Part shown: piece by piece, positions 30,631-37,283 of the stretch | Layout: each line of letters opens with the position of its first letter | Position numbering within the stretch: position 1 is the stretch's first letter | Assembly: GCF_020991375.1 (NCBI RefSeq) | Contig: NZ_JAJLQZ010000035.1 | Coordinates: 1 to 37,283, forward strand | DNA: 37,283 nt | Direction: 5' to 3' | Source of the DNA: Glycomyces amatae | Lineage (GTDB): Bacteria > Actinomycetota > Actinomycetes > Mycobacteriales > Micromonosporaceae | Made by a program: the position numbers and the translations under genes | The notes under the pieces: model-generated | Seen by the model: only the letters and a program-made list of their open reading frames with translations | What the model was told of the DNA's origin: nothing | Database searches by the model: none

Positions 30631-31686
30631 TCAGCGGCCCGGCGGGGCCGTCGAGGCCCGGACCACCAGGTCGGTCGCCAGCTGCACGTGGTGCGAGTCG
30701 GGGTCCTTGCCGCCCGCGAGCTCGAGGAGGGTCCGCGCGGCGACGCGGCCCATCTGGCGCAGCGGCTGGCGCACCGTCGTCAGCGGCGGCTCGGTCCACG
30801 CCGCGTTGTAGGTGTCGTCGAACCCGACCAGGCTCAGGTCCTCGGGGACCCGCAGCCCGCGCGAGCGCGCCTCGCGCAGGACGCCGATCGCCATCGTGTC
30901 GTTGGCCGCGAAGATCGCCGTCGGCGGATCGGCGAGGTCGAGCAGCGTCGCGGCGGCCCGGCCGCCGGACTCGGCGTCGTAGCGCCCGGAGGCGGTCAGC
31001 TCGGGGTCGGGCCGCAGCCCCGCGGTCTCGAGCGCCTCCCGGTAGCCGTGGAGGCGCTCGCGGCCGAACACCGACCCGGGCGGCCCGCCGATGAAGCCGA
31101 CCCGGCGGTGCCCCAGGCCGATGAGGTGCCGGGTGGCCTGCACGCCCCCGGCCCAGTTGGTGGCGCCCACGCTGTTGACGCGGTCGTCGAGCGGGTTCAC
31201 CGGGTCGATCACGACCAGGCTCAGGCCCAGGTGCTCGCAGGCCTCGATCTCCTCGCCGGTCAGCTCGGAGGTGACCACGACGAGTCCGATGTGGCCTCGG
31301 GAGGCGATGTCCTTGATGCGGTCGGCGCCGAGCGACTGCGTGCGGGAGGTGCGGTCGCCGAGCGCGCTGGTCACCACGTCGACCCCCTGGGCGGCGGCCC
31401 CGTCGATGACGCCGTCGAGGACGTACAGCGCGTACATGTCCAGGATGTTGTCGAACACGACCTGGATCGCCCCCTTCGCGCGGGGCTCCCGGGGGCCGGT
31501 GCTGGGCATGTAGCCGAGCTCCTCGATCACCTGCCGCACCTGGCGCCTGGTCTCGTCGGAGACGCCGGGACGCCCGTTGAGCACTTTGGACGCGGTGGCC
31601 TTGGAGACGCCGGCCCGCGCGGCGACGGCCGCGAGCGTGGGGCGCTGCCGGGCGGCGTCGTCCGCCTCCTTGTTGCTGTCCGTCAT
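30631..31686 (-). CDS. LacI/GalR-family repressor of the GH3/CUT1 operon
   Basis: A 351-aa repressor. PTLAAVAARAGVSKATASKVLNGRPGVSDETRRQVRQVIEELGY is the DNA-binding domain and hinge; the effector domain starts IQVVFDNILDMYALYVLDGVIDG and ends LSLVGFDDTYNAAWTEPPLTTVRQP. The ATG at 31686 lies 7 nt after a TAAACT -10, so the message is probably leaderless; a GTG at 31692 would sit almost on the -10 box. It is divergent from the binding-protein/permease/GH3 operon, as BxlR is in Streptomyces. Matching operator-like sites lie in both promoters, implying repression of the operon and of itself. Confidence 0.9.
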   Translation of the reverse strand: MTDSNKEADDAARQRPTLAAVAARAGVSKATASKVLNGRPGVSDETRRQVRQVIEELGYMPSTGPREPRAKGAIQVVFDNILDMYALYVLDGVIDGAAAQGVDVVTSALGDRTSRTQSLGADRIKDIASRGHIGLVVVTSELTGEEIEACEHLGLSLVVIDPVNPLDDRVNSVGATNWAGGVQATRHLIGLGHRRVGFIGGPPGSVFGRERLHGYREALETAGLRPDPELTASGRYDAESGGRAAATLLDLADPPTAIFAANDTMAIGVLREARSRGLRVPEDLSLVGFDDTYNAAWTEPPLTTVRQPLRQMGRVAARTLLELAGGKDPDSHHVQLATDLVVRASTAPPGR

Positions 31687-31693
31687 GCGCACT

Positions 31694-31722
31694 AGTTTAC
31701 GAAACAGATTCCGCGATGTTCA
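31694..31722 (-). promoter_or_regulatory. promoter of the second LacI gene
   Basis: On the minus strand TGAACA (31722-31717), 17-nt spacer, TAAACT (31699-31694), then 7 nt to the ATG. An operator-like site (31699-31711) fills part of the spacer, consistent with autoregulation. Confidence 0.45.
31699..31711. promoter_or_regulatory. operator-like site A for the second LacI regulator
   Basis: On the minus strand GAATCTGTTTCGT, matching GAAACTGTTTCGT of site B at 12 of 13 positions. It lies between the -35 and -10 boxes of the repressor gene. Confidence 0.6.
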
Positions 31723-31776
31723 GGGCACTCGCCGCTTCTTCGCAGGCTCCGAGTTCATTCTTTACGCTTCCGTAAC

Positions 31777-31805
31777 TTGACGCACGTCTAAGGGCGGCGT
31801 AGGTT
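31777..31805 (+). promoter_or_regulatory. promoter of the GH3/CUT1 operon
   Basis: TTGACG (31777-31782), 17-nt spacer, TAGGTT (31800-31805). The +1 is near 31812, inside the GAAAC array, so a repressor bound there would block initiation. The leader is about 75 nt. Confidence 0.6.
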
Positions 31806-31840
31806 GAAACTACAGAGAAACCAGTGAGAAACTGTTTCGT
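31806..31840. promoter_or_regulatory. operator array B: three GAAAC boxes with 11-bp period plus palindrome
   Basis: GAAAC occurs at 31806, 31817 and 31828, exactly 11 bp apart, and the last forms the perfect inverted repeat GAAAC-T-GTTTC (31828-31838). The boxes therefore lie on one face of the helix, beginning right after the -10 box. GAAAC-type half-sites are usual for actinobacterial LacI regulators of xylan genes. Confidence 0.6.
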
Positions 31841-31886
31841 TGATCGAGTCCGGTCCCTCGGCCGGACCGCAGAAAGGATCCTGGCA

Positions 31887-33185
31887 ATGAAGCTCGGAAC
31901 TCGCCGCCGCTCGCTCCTCGCCCTCGGCGCCGTCGCTCCCGTCGCAGCCGCCCTCGGCGCGTGCGGCAACCAGCCCGGCGGCCCCAGTGGCGACGGCGCC
32001 ACCGCCTGGGGGCTCACCGGCGGTGCCGAAGAGGCCATGCGGGCCTCCTTCGAAGCCTGGAACGAGGCCAACCCGGACGACCAGATCACCGCGGAGTACT
32101 TCGCGAACGACGCCTACAAGGAGAAGATCCGCACCGCGATCGGCTCCGGCAACGCACCCACCCTCGTCTTCGGCTGGGCCGGCGCCACCCTGGCCGACTA
32201 CGTCGCCAACGACCAGGTCGTCGACGTCACCGAGTCCACCAGCGCCCTCACCGAGCGGCTCCTGCCCTCCGTGGCCCAGGTCGGCATGGTCGACGGCAAG
32301 GTCTACGCCGTCCCGAACAACCAGTCCCAGCCGGTCGTCCTCTACCACAACAACGAGGTCCTCGAGGCCGCCGGGACGCAGGTCCCCACCACCTGGAGCG
32401 AGCTGCTCGCCGCCGTCGAGGCCCTCAAGGGCGCCGACGTCATCCCGATCGCCCTGGCCGGCCAGAGCGTGTGGCCCGAGCTCATGTGGATCTCCTACCT
32501 GGCCGACCGCGTCGGCGGCGAGGCCGCGTTCCAGCGCGTCCTCGACGGCGAGGCCGGCGCCTGGTCCCACCCCGACATGCTCCGCGCCGCCCAGATGATC
32601 ACCGAGCTGGTCGACGCCGGGGCCTTCGGCGACGGCTTCGCGTCCGTCGTCGCCGACGCGGGCGCCGACCACGCCCTCGTCTCCACCGGCAAGGCCGGGA
32701 TGATCCTCCAGGGCAGCTGGATCTACCCCGAGTTCCTCACCAACGCCCCCGACCTCGTCGCGGGCGGCAACCTCCTGTTCTCGACGTTCCCCGTCGTCGA
32801 GGACGGCGCGGGCGACCCCACCAGCATCGTCGGCAACCCGGCGAACTACTGGTCGATCACCGCCAGCGCCTCCGAGGCCGACCAGGGCACCGCCGCCGAC
32901 TACCTCTCCGAGGCCGTCTACGACGAGGAGCACATCGACTCGCTGCTCGCCATCGGCGCCGTCCCGCCCGTCGCCGGGCTCGAGGACCGCATCGCCCAGG
33001 AGGACGACCCCGCGTTCCTCGACTTCACCTACGCGATGGTCCGCGACGCCGCCCACTTCGAACTGTCGTGGGACCAGGCCATCCCCGCCGACCAGGCCCA
33101 GGAGCTGCTGAACAACCTCAGCCGCCTCTTCCTCGGCGAGATCACCGCCGAGGAGTTCGCCGAAGCCATGGACGCCACGCTGTGA
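31887..33185 (+). CDS. ABC sugar transporter, lipoprotein substrate-binding protein (CUT1, xylobiose-type operon)
   Basis: A 432-aa binding protein. RRRSLLALGAVAPVAAALGAC is a lipoprotein signal with LGAC lipobox, possibly Tat-type. NEANPDDQITAEYFANDAYKEKIRTAIGSG and DGKVYAVPNNQSQPVVLYHNNEVLEAAG are typical of extracellular solute-binding family 1. The ATG at 31887 has AGAAAGGA upstream; an earlier GTG at 31824 lies inside the operator region and is rejected. It is first in an operon with two permeases and GH3, the layout of Streptomyces bxlEFG-bxlA, so a xylo-oligosaccharide ligand is likely but not proven. Confidence 0.88.
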   Translation: MKLGTRRRSLLALGAVAPVAAALGACGNQPGGPSGDGATAWGLTGGAEEAMRASFEAWNEANPDDQITAEYFANDAYKEKIRTAIGSGNAPTLVFGWAGATLADYVANDQVVDVTESTSALTERLLPSVAQVGMVDGKVYAVPNNQSQPVVLYHNNEVLEAAGTQVPTTWSELLAAVEALKGADVIPIALAGQSVWPELMWISYLADRVGGEAAFQRVLDGEAGAWSHPDMLRAAQMITELVDAGAFGDGFASVVADAGADHALVSTGKAGMILQGSWIYPEFLTNAPDLVAGGNLLFSTFPVVEDGAGDPTSIVGNPANYWSITASASEADQGTAADYLSEAVYDEEHIDSLLAIGAVPPVAGLEDRIAQEDDPAFLDFTYAMVRDAAHFELSWDQAIPADQAQELLNNLSRLFLGEITAEEFAEAMDATL

Positions 33186-34105
33186 GCCTCGGCGCCACCG
33201 CGACCCGCCAGGGCACGCGCCGCCGACGCGGCGCGCGCCCTGGCGGGCCCTCACGATGGATGGCCGCACCCGCGCTGATCCTCTTCGGGGTCTTCGCGAT
33301 CGTGCCGCTGTTCGGCGTCGCCGCCCTCTCCTTCGTCCACTGGGACGGCCTCGGCGCGATCACCTGGGCGGGCTTCGACAACTGGACGGACGCCGCCTCC
33401 GACCCGGTCTCCAGGAACGCCCTCTGGCTGACCGTCAAGCTCACCGTCCTCTGCGTGCTCTTCCAGGCGCCCGTCAGCCTCCTCCTCGGCGTGTTCCTCG
33501 CCGGGCGCCAGCGCTACCGGGCCCTCCTCGCCACCCTGTTCTTCCTGCCGCTGCTGTTCAGCTCCGCGGCCGTGGCGATCACCTTCACCGCCCTGCTCGA
33601 CCCGAACTTCGGCGCGGGCTCGGCCCTGGACCTGCCGCTCCTGGCGCAGAACTGGCTCGGCGACCCGCAGCTGGCCCTCTACGTCGTCGTGTTCGTCATC
33701 GGCTGGTGCTTCATCCCGTTCCACACGCTCATCTACCAGGCCGGCACCCGCCAGATCCCCCGGGAGCTGTACGAGGCCTCCCGCATGGACGGCGCCGGAC
33801 CGGTGCAGCAGTTCTTCCACATCACCCTGCCGATGCTCAAGTACACGATCGTCACCTCGACGACCCTCATGACCGTGGGGTCGCTGACCTACTTCGACCT
33901 CATCTTCGTGCTCACCGGCGGCGGCCCCGGCAACGCCACCCGCGTCCTGCCGCTCGACATGTACCTCACCGGGTTCCGCTCCTACGACATGGGCCGCGCC
34001 AGCGTCCTCGCGCTCGTGCTCGTCATCGTGGGCCTCGCGGTCTCGCTGGGGCTCAACCGGATCACCGGCGCCAGCCGCATGGAAAGCCAGTCGGAGGGCT
34101 CCTGA
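33182..34105 (+). CDS. ABC sugar transporter permease (CUT1, MalF-like)
   Basis: A 307-aa membrane protein. After a basic N-terminus (RRRRGARPGGPSRW), the first helix is MAAPALILFGVFAIVPLFGVAAL; the EAA loop is ELYEASRMDGAGPVQQFFHITLPML (about residues 195-219). The GTG at 33182 overlaps the binding-protein stop (GTGA). An ATG at 33260 is an alternative that would lose the basic leader. A very strong hairpin (33204-33247) lies inside the first codons. It pairs with the next gene product. Confidence 0.88.
   Translation: MSLGATATRQGTRRRRGARPGGPSRWMAAPALILFGVFAIVPLFGVAALSFVHWDGLGAITWAGFDNWTDAASDPVSRNALWLTVKLTVLCVLFQAPVSLLLGVFLAGRQRYRALLATLFFLPLLFSSAAVAITFTALLDPNFGAGSALDLPLLAQNWLGDPQLALYVVVFVIGWCFIPFHTLIYQAGTRQIPRELYEASRMDGAGPVQQFFHITLPMLKYTIVTSTTLMTVGSLTYFDLIFVLTGGGPGNATRVLPLDMYLTGFRSYDMGRASVLALVLVIVGLAVSLGLNRITGASRMESQSEGS
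33204..33247 (+). other. strong hairpin at the binding-protein/permease junction
   Basis: An 11-bp stem (CCCGCCAGGGC / GCCCTGGCGGG), one A-C mismatch, an 8-bp inner stem (CGCGCCGC / GCGGCGCG) and a CGAC loop, starting 18 nt after the binding-protein stop. It lies within the annotated start of the permease. In other sugar operons a hairpin at this position stabilises the upstream message or reduces downstream expression. Confidence 0.7.
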
Positions 34106-34938
34106 TGGCACTACAGCGCAACGAACACCGCCCCAACGTGGTCGGCGCGGCCTTCGCCTGGCTCTGGCTGGCCGTCATCATCCTGCCGATCTACTACATC
34201 TTCATCACCAGCCTGCGGCCCCGCGAGGACTACTACGCCGAGAACCCGCTGTCGTGGCCCGCGAACCCCACGCTCACCGCCTACCAGCGGGTGCTCGAGA
34301 ACGACTTCCTGCGGTTCTTCGCCAACAGCGTCGTCGTCACCGCCGCCTCCGTGGCGGTCACGCTCGCCGTGTCCGTCATGGCCGCGTACGTCGTCGTCCG
34401 CAGCCGCGACGGCTTCGGCCGCAACCTGTTCCGCGTCGCCCTGCTGGGGATCGCCATCCCCATCCAGGCGGCGATCATCCCCGTCTACTACCTCATCGTG
34501 CAGCTCGGGCTCTACGACACCCTCGCCGCGCTCATCCTCCCGTCGATCGCGTTCTCGATCCCGCTGACGCTCCTGATCCTCACGAGCTTCCTGCGGGAGA
34601 TCCCCGAGTCGCTGTTCGAGTCGATGCGCATGGACGGCGCCACCGAGTGGCGGATCCTGCTGCGCCTGGTCGTCCCGCTCGCGCGGCCCGCGCTCGCCAC
34701 GGTCGGCGTCTACCAGGCCCTCCAGGTCTGGAACGGCTTCCTGTTCCCGCTGGTGCTCACCCAGAGCGCCGAGACGCGCGTGCTCCCGCTGTCGCTGTGG
34801 AGCTTCCAGGGCCAGTTCGGCGTCGACGTCCCCGCGGTCCTGGCCGCGGTGGTCCTGTCGATCCTGCCGATGCTCGCCGCCTACATCCTGGCCCGCCGCC
34901 AGCTCGTGTCCGGCCTGACCGCCGGATTCGGGAAATAA
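34105..34938 (+). CDS. ABC sugar transporter permease (CUT1, MalG-like)
   Basis: A 277-aa membrane protein with the MalG-type start GAAFAWLWLAVIILPIYYIFITSLRP and EAA loop ESLFESMRMDGATEWRILLRLVVPLARP (about residues 170-197). It overlaps the preceding permease by 1 bp (TGATG), with GGAGGG 6 nt before the ATG. With 33182-34105 it forms the channel; the ATPase is not encoded here and is probably a shared MsiK-like protein. Confidence 0.9.
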   Translation: MALQRNEHRPNVVGAAFAWLWLAVIILPIYYIFITSLRPREDYYAENPLSWPANPTLTAYQRVLENDFLRFFANSVVVTAASVAVTLAVSVMAAYVVVRSRDGFGRNLFRVALLGIAIPIQAAIIPVYYLIVQLGLYDTLAALILPSIAFSIPLTLLILTSFLREIPESLFESMRMDGATEWRILLRLVVPLARPALATVGVYQALQVWNGFLFPLVLTQSAETRVLPLSLWSFQGQFGVDVPAVLAAVVLSILPMLAAYILARRQLVSGLTAGFGK

Positions 34939-34955
34939 CGAAAGAGAGCTGATCA

Positions 34956-37265
34956 ATGGTCGACACCTGGCGCGATCCCGCCGCCCCCGTCGAGGCCCGG
35001 GTCGAGGCCCTGCTGGCCGAGATGACCGCGGAGGAGAAACTGGCCCAGCTCGGCAGCTTCTGGCCCAAGCGCGGCGACGACGCCGGCGAGGGCGAGGTCG
35101 CGCCCATGGAGGACGCCATGAACGGCGGCCCCAAGACCCTGGAGGAGGCCTCGGTCCACGGCCTCGGCCACCTCACCAGGGCCTTCGGCACCCAGCCCGT
35201 CGACGCCGCGGCCGGGGCCGCCGACCTCGAGCGGATGCAGCGCGGCATCGTCGAGCGCTCCCGCCTCGGCATCCCCGCCATCGCGCACGAGGAGTGCCTG
35301 ACCGGGTTCACCACCCTCGGCGCCACGGTCTACCCGACCTCCCTCGCCTGGGCCGCGACGTTCGACCCCGAGCTGATCGGCCGCATGGCCCGCCGCATCG
35401 GCGCCGACATGCGCGCCGTGGGCGTCCACCAGGGGCTCTCGCCCGTGATGGACGTCGTCCGCGACTACCGCTGGGGCCGCGTCGAGGAGACCATGGGGGA
35501 GGACCCCTACCTCGTCGGGACCGTCGGCAGCGCCTACGTGCGCGGCCTCGAATCGGCCGGGATCGTCGCGACCCTCAAGCACTTCGCCGGGTACTCGGCC
35601 TCCCGCGGCGCCCGCAACCACGCCCCGGTCCCCATGGGCCCCAGGGAGTTCGCGGACGTCATCCTCCCGCCGTTCGAGATGGCGGTGCGCCTGGGCGGCG
35701 CCCGCTCGGTCATGAACTCCTACACCGACGTGGACGGCCTGCCCGCCGCGGCGAACCGCGAACTGCTCACCGGCCTCCTCCGCGACCGGTGGGGCTTCAC
35801 CGGCACCGTCGTCTCCGACTACTGGGCCATCGCGTTCCTCGACATGATGCACCGCGTCGCCGCCGACCGCGCCGACTCCGGCGCCCAGGCGATCACCGCG
35901 GGCATCGACGTCGAACTGCCCGCCGCCGACGCCTACACGCAGCTCGGCGCCAAGGTCGCCGCGGGCGAACTCGACCAGTCCGTCGTGGACGCCGCCGTGC
36001 GCAGGGTCCTGCGCCAGAAGGCCGAGCTCGGCCTCCTGGACCCCGAACCCGCGCTCGCCGCCCCGGACGCCGGCGTCGACCTCGACAGCGCCGGCAACCG
36101 CGCCCTCGCCGCCGAGATCGCCGCGAAGTCCGTGGTCCTCCTCGACAACGACGGCGTCCTCCCGCTCGACGCCCCCGGTTCGATCGCGCTGATCGGACCC
36201 ACCGCCGACGACGCCCGCACCTTCCTCGGCTGCTACTCCTTCCCCAACCACGTGCTCTCCCGCTACCAGGACCGCGGCACCGGCGTCCCGATCCCCTCCC
36301 TCCTCGACGCCCTCCGCGCCGAGCTGCCGGACGCCTCCGTCTCCTACGAGCAGGGCGTCCCGGTCCGGGAGGCCGACCGCACCGGCATCGAGGCGGCCGT
36401 CGCCGCCGCGGCCGCCGCGGAGGTGTGCGTGCTCGCCGTCGGCGACCTCGCCAGCATGTTCGGCCGCGGCACCTCCGGCGAGGGCTGCGACGCCGCCGAC
36501 CTGAACCTGCCCGGCGTCCAGACCGAGCTCATCGAGGCCGTCCTCGCCACCGGCACGCCCACCGTGCTCGTCGCGGTCTCCGGCCGCCCGTACGCGCTCG
36601 GCGCCTTCGCCGACCGCTGCGCGGCCGTCGTCCAGGCGTTCCTCCCCGGCGAGGAGGGCGGCGCCGCGATCGCCGGGGTCCTCTCCGGCCGGATCAACCC
36701 CGGCGGCCACCTGCCGGTCGGCATCCCGCGCGACCCGGGCGGCCAGCCCGGCACCTACCTCGCCCCGCCGCTCGGCCAGTTCAGCGAAGGGGTCTCCAAC
36801 ATCGACCCGACCCCGCTCTACCCGTTCGGCCACGGCCGCTCCTACACCGAGTTCACCTACAGCGACCTGGAACTCGACGCGGAGGCGATCGGCACCGACG
36901 GCGGGCTCGACATCGCGGTCACCGTCGCCAACACCGGCGGCAGGAGCGGGGAGGACGTCGTGCAGCTCTACCTGTCCGACGAGGTCGCCCAGGTGACCCG
37001 GCCCGTGCGCGAACTCGCCGGCTACGCCCGCCTCGGCCTCGAAGCGGGCGAGTCCAAGCGCGTCGTCTTCACCCTCCACGCCGACCGCACCTCCTTCACC
37101 GGCCGCGACGGCGCCCGCGTCGTCGAACCCGGCGACTTCACCGTCGCCGTAGGACACTCCAGCGCGGACCTGCCCCTGCTGGGGCGGTTCCGCATCGAGG
37201 GCGCGACCCGCGCCGTCGAGGGCGAGCGCGTCATGACCACCGGCGTCCGGATCACCGAGAACTGA
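34956..37265 (+). CDS. glycoside hydrolase family 3 beta-xylosidase/beta-glucosidase
   Basis: A 769-aa cytoplasmic exo-glycosidase without signal peptide, the size of Streptomyces BxlA. The TIM barrel (about 15-340) includes SPVMDVVRDYRWGRVEETMGEDPYLVG, TLKHFAGYSASRGARNHAPV and the nucleophile Asp288 in GTVVSDYWA. The alpha/beta domain follows (IALIGPTADDARTFLGCYS) with GEEGGAAIAGVLSGRINPGGHLPVG, and a C-terminal FnIII-like domain (GEDVVQLYLSDEVAQVTRPVRELAGY). The context of binding protein and permeases suggests it splits imported xylobiose or other xylo-oligosaccharides; beta-glucosidase activity cannot be excluded. It starts 17 bp after the permease stop. Confidence 0.9.
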   Translation: MVDTWRDPAAPVEARVEALLAEMTAEEKLAQLGSFWPKRGDDAGEGEVAPMEDAMNGGPKTLEEASVHGLGHLTRAFGTQPVDAAAGAADLERMQRGIVERSRLGIPAIAHEECLTGFTTLGATVYPTSLAWAATFDPELIGRMARRIGADMRAVGVHQGLSPVMDVVRDYRWGRVEETMGEDPYLVGTVGSAYVRGLESAGIVATLKHFAGYSASRGARNHAPVPMGPREFADVILPPFEMAVRLGGARSVMNSYTDVDGLPAAANRELLTGLLRDRWGFTGTVVSDYWAIAFLDMMHRVAADRADSGAQAITAGIDVELPAADAYTQLGAKVAAGELDQSVVDAAVRRVLRQKAELGLLDPEPALAAPDAGVDLDSAGNRALAAEIAAKSVVLLDNDGVLPLDAPGSIALIGPTADDARTFLGCYSFPNHVLSRYQDRGTGVPIPSLLDALRAELPDASVSYEQGVPVREADRTGIEAAVAAAAAAEVCVLAVGDLASMFGRGTSGEGCDAADLNLPGVQTELIEAVLATGTPTVLVAVSGRPYALGAFADRCAAVVQAFLPGEEGGAAIAGVLSGRINPGGHLPVGIPRDPGGQPGTYLAPPLGQFSEGVSNIDPTPLYPFGHGRSYTEFTYSDLELDAEAIGTDGGLDIAVTVANTGGRSGEDVVQLYLSDEVAQVTRPVRELAGYARLGLEAGESKRVVFTLHADRTSFTGRDGARVVEPGDFTVAVGHSSADLPLLGRFRIEGATRAVEGERVMTTGVRITEN

Positions 37266-37272
37266 AACAGCA

Positions 37273-37278
37273 GAGGAG
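37273..37278 (+). promoter_or_regulatory. ribosome binding site of a further operon gene beyond the window
   Basis: GAGGAG lies 8 nt after the GH3 stop and 5 nt before the window edge, the correct place for a start codon just outside. The operon therefore probably continues. Confidence 0.45.
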
Positions 37279-37283
37279 CAGAC

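Overview
The window is about 37 kb of very GC-rich DNA. Coding regions have a strong third-position G/C bias, GTG starts are common, genes often overlap by 4 bp (ATGA/GTGA), and several promoters sit only 6-7 nt before the start codon, as in leaderless transcripts. With two LacI-controlled CUT1 sugar transporters, secreted glycoside hydrolases carrying CBM2, CBM13 (ricin) and CenC-like modules, and tandem YbaB/EbfC proteins, this points to a chromosomal segment of a saprophytic, polymer-degrading actinomycete (Actinomycetota). The genus cannot be fixed from sequence alone. No rRNA, tRNA, CRISPR array, transposase or integrase was seen.

Region A (1-11155) is a sugar-utilisation locus. After the first 19 codons of a DEDD-type exonuclease (minus strand) comes a LacI-family repressor, divergent from a long, tightly packed operon. 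Its gene order is: secreted GH93-like/BNR-propeller glycosidase, type I sulfatase (C-V-P-A-R formylglycine motif), lipoprotein sugar-binding protein, two CUT1 permeases, GH2 glycosidase, two small DUF202 membrane proteins, and an aerobic formylglycine-generating enzyme (FGE) with both catalytic cysteines. Two copies of a LacI-type operator flank the operon promoter. The set looks like a self-contained module for a sulfated polysaccharide: it cleaves, desulfates, imports, hydrolyses, and activates its own sulfatase. The substrate is unknown; a sulfated arabinan or arabinogalactan is one hypothesis.

Region B (11228-21275) is housekeeping or poorly characterised. It holds an AraC-type regulator divergent from a short-chain dehydrogenase, a Gly-rich membrane miniprotein, a PLP-dependent Cys/Met-metabolism enzyme, two tandem YbaB/EbfC-family proteins, a sulfotransferase, membrane proteins, an M48 metalloprotease and a helical-repeat-like protein of unknown function.

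Region C (21473-30332) carries secreted polymer-degrading enzymes among metabolic genes: a GH5 mannanase-like enzyme with CBM2, a convergent GH18 chitinase with CenC-like and FnIII domains, a Nudix hydrolase, a methionine gamma-lyase-like enzyme divergent from its probable Lrp/AsnC regulator, a CE4 deacetylase (acetylxylan-esterase-like) with a ricin-type lectin domain, an SDR and a membrane-anchored unknown protein.

Region D (30631-37283) is a second LacI-controlled sugar operon: repressor, divergent from lipoprotein binding protein, two CUT1 permeases and a GH3 beta-xylosidase/beta-glucosidase. It has the layout of the Streptomyces bxl (xylobiose) cluster. The promoter carries GAAAC boxes at exact 11-bp spacing ending in a GAAAC-T-GTTTC palindrome, with a matching site in the repressor's own promoter. 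Neither transporter has an ATPase gene, so both probably use a shared MsiK-type ATPase encoded elsewhere.
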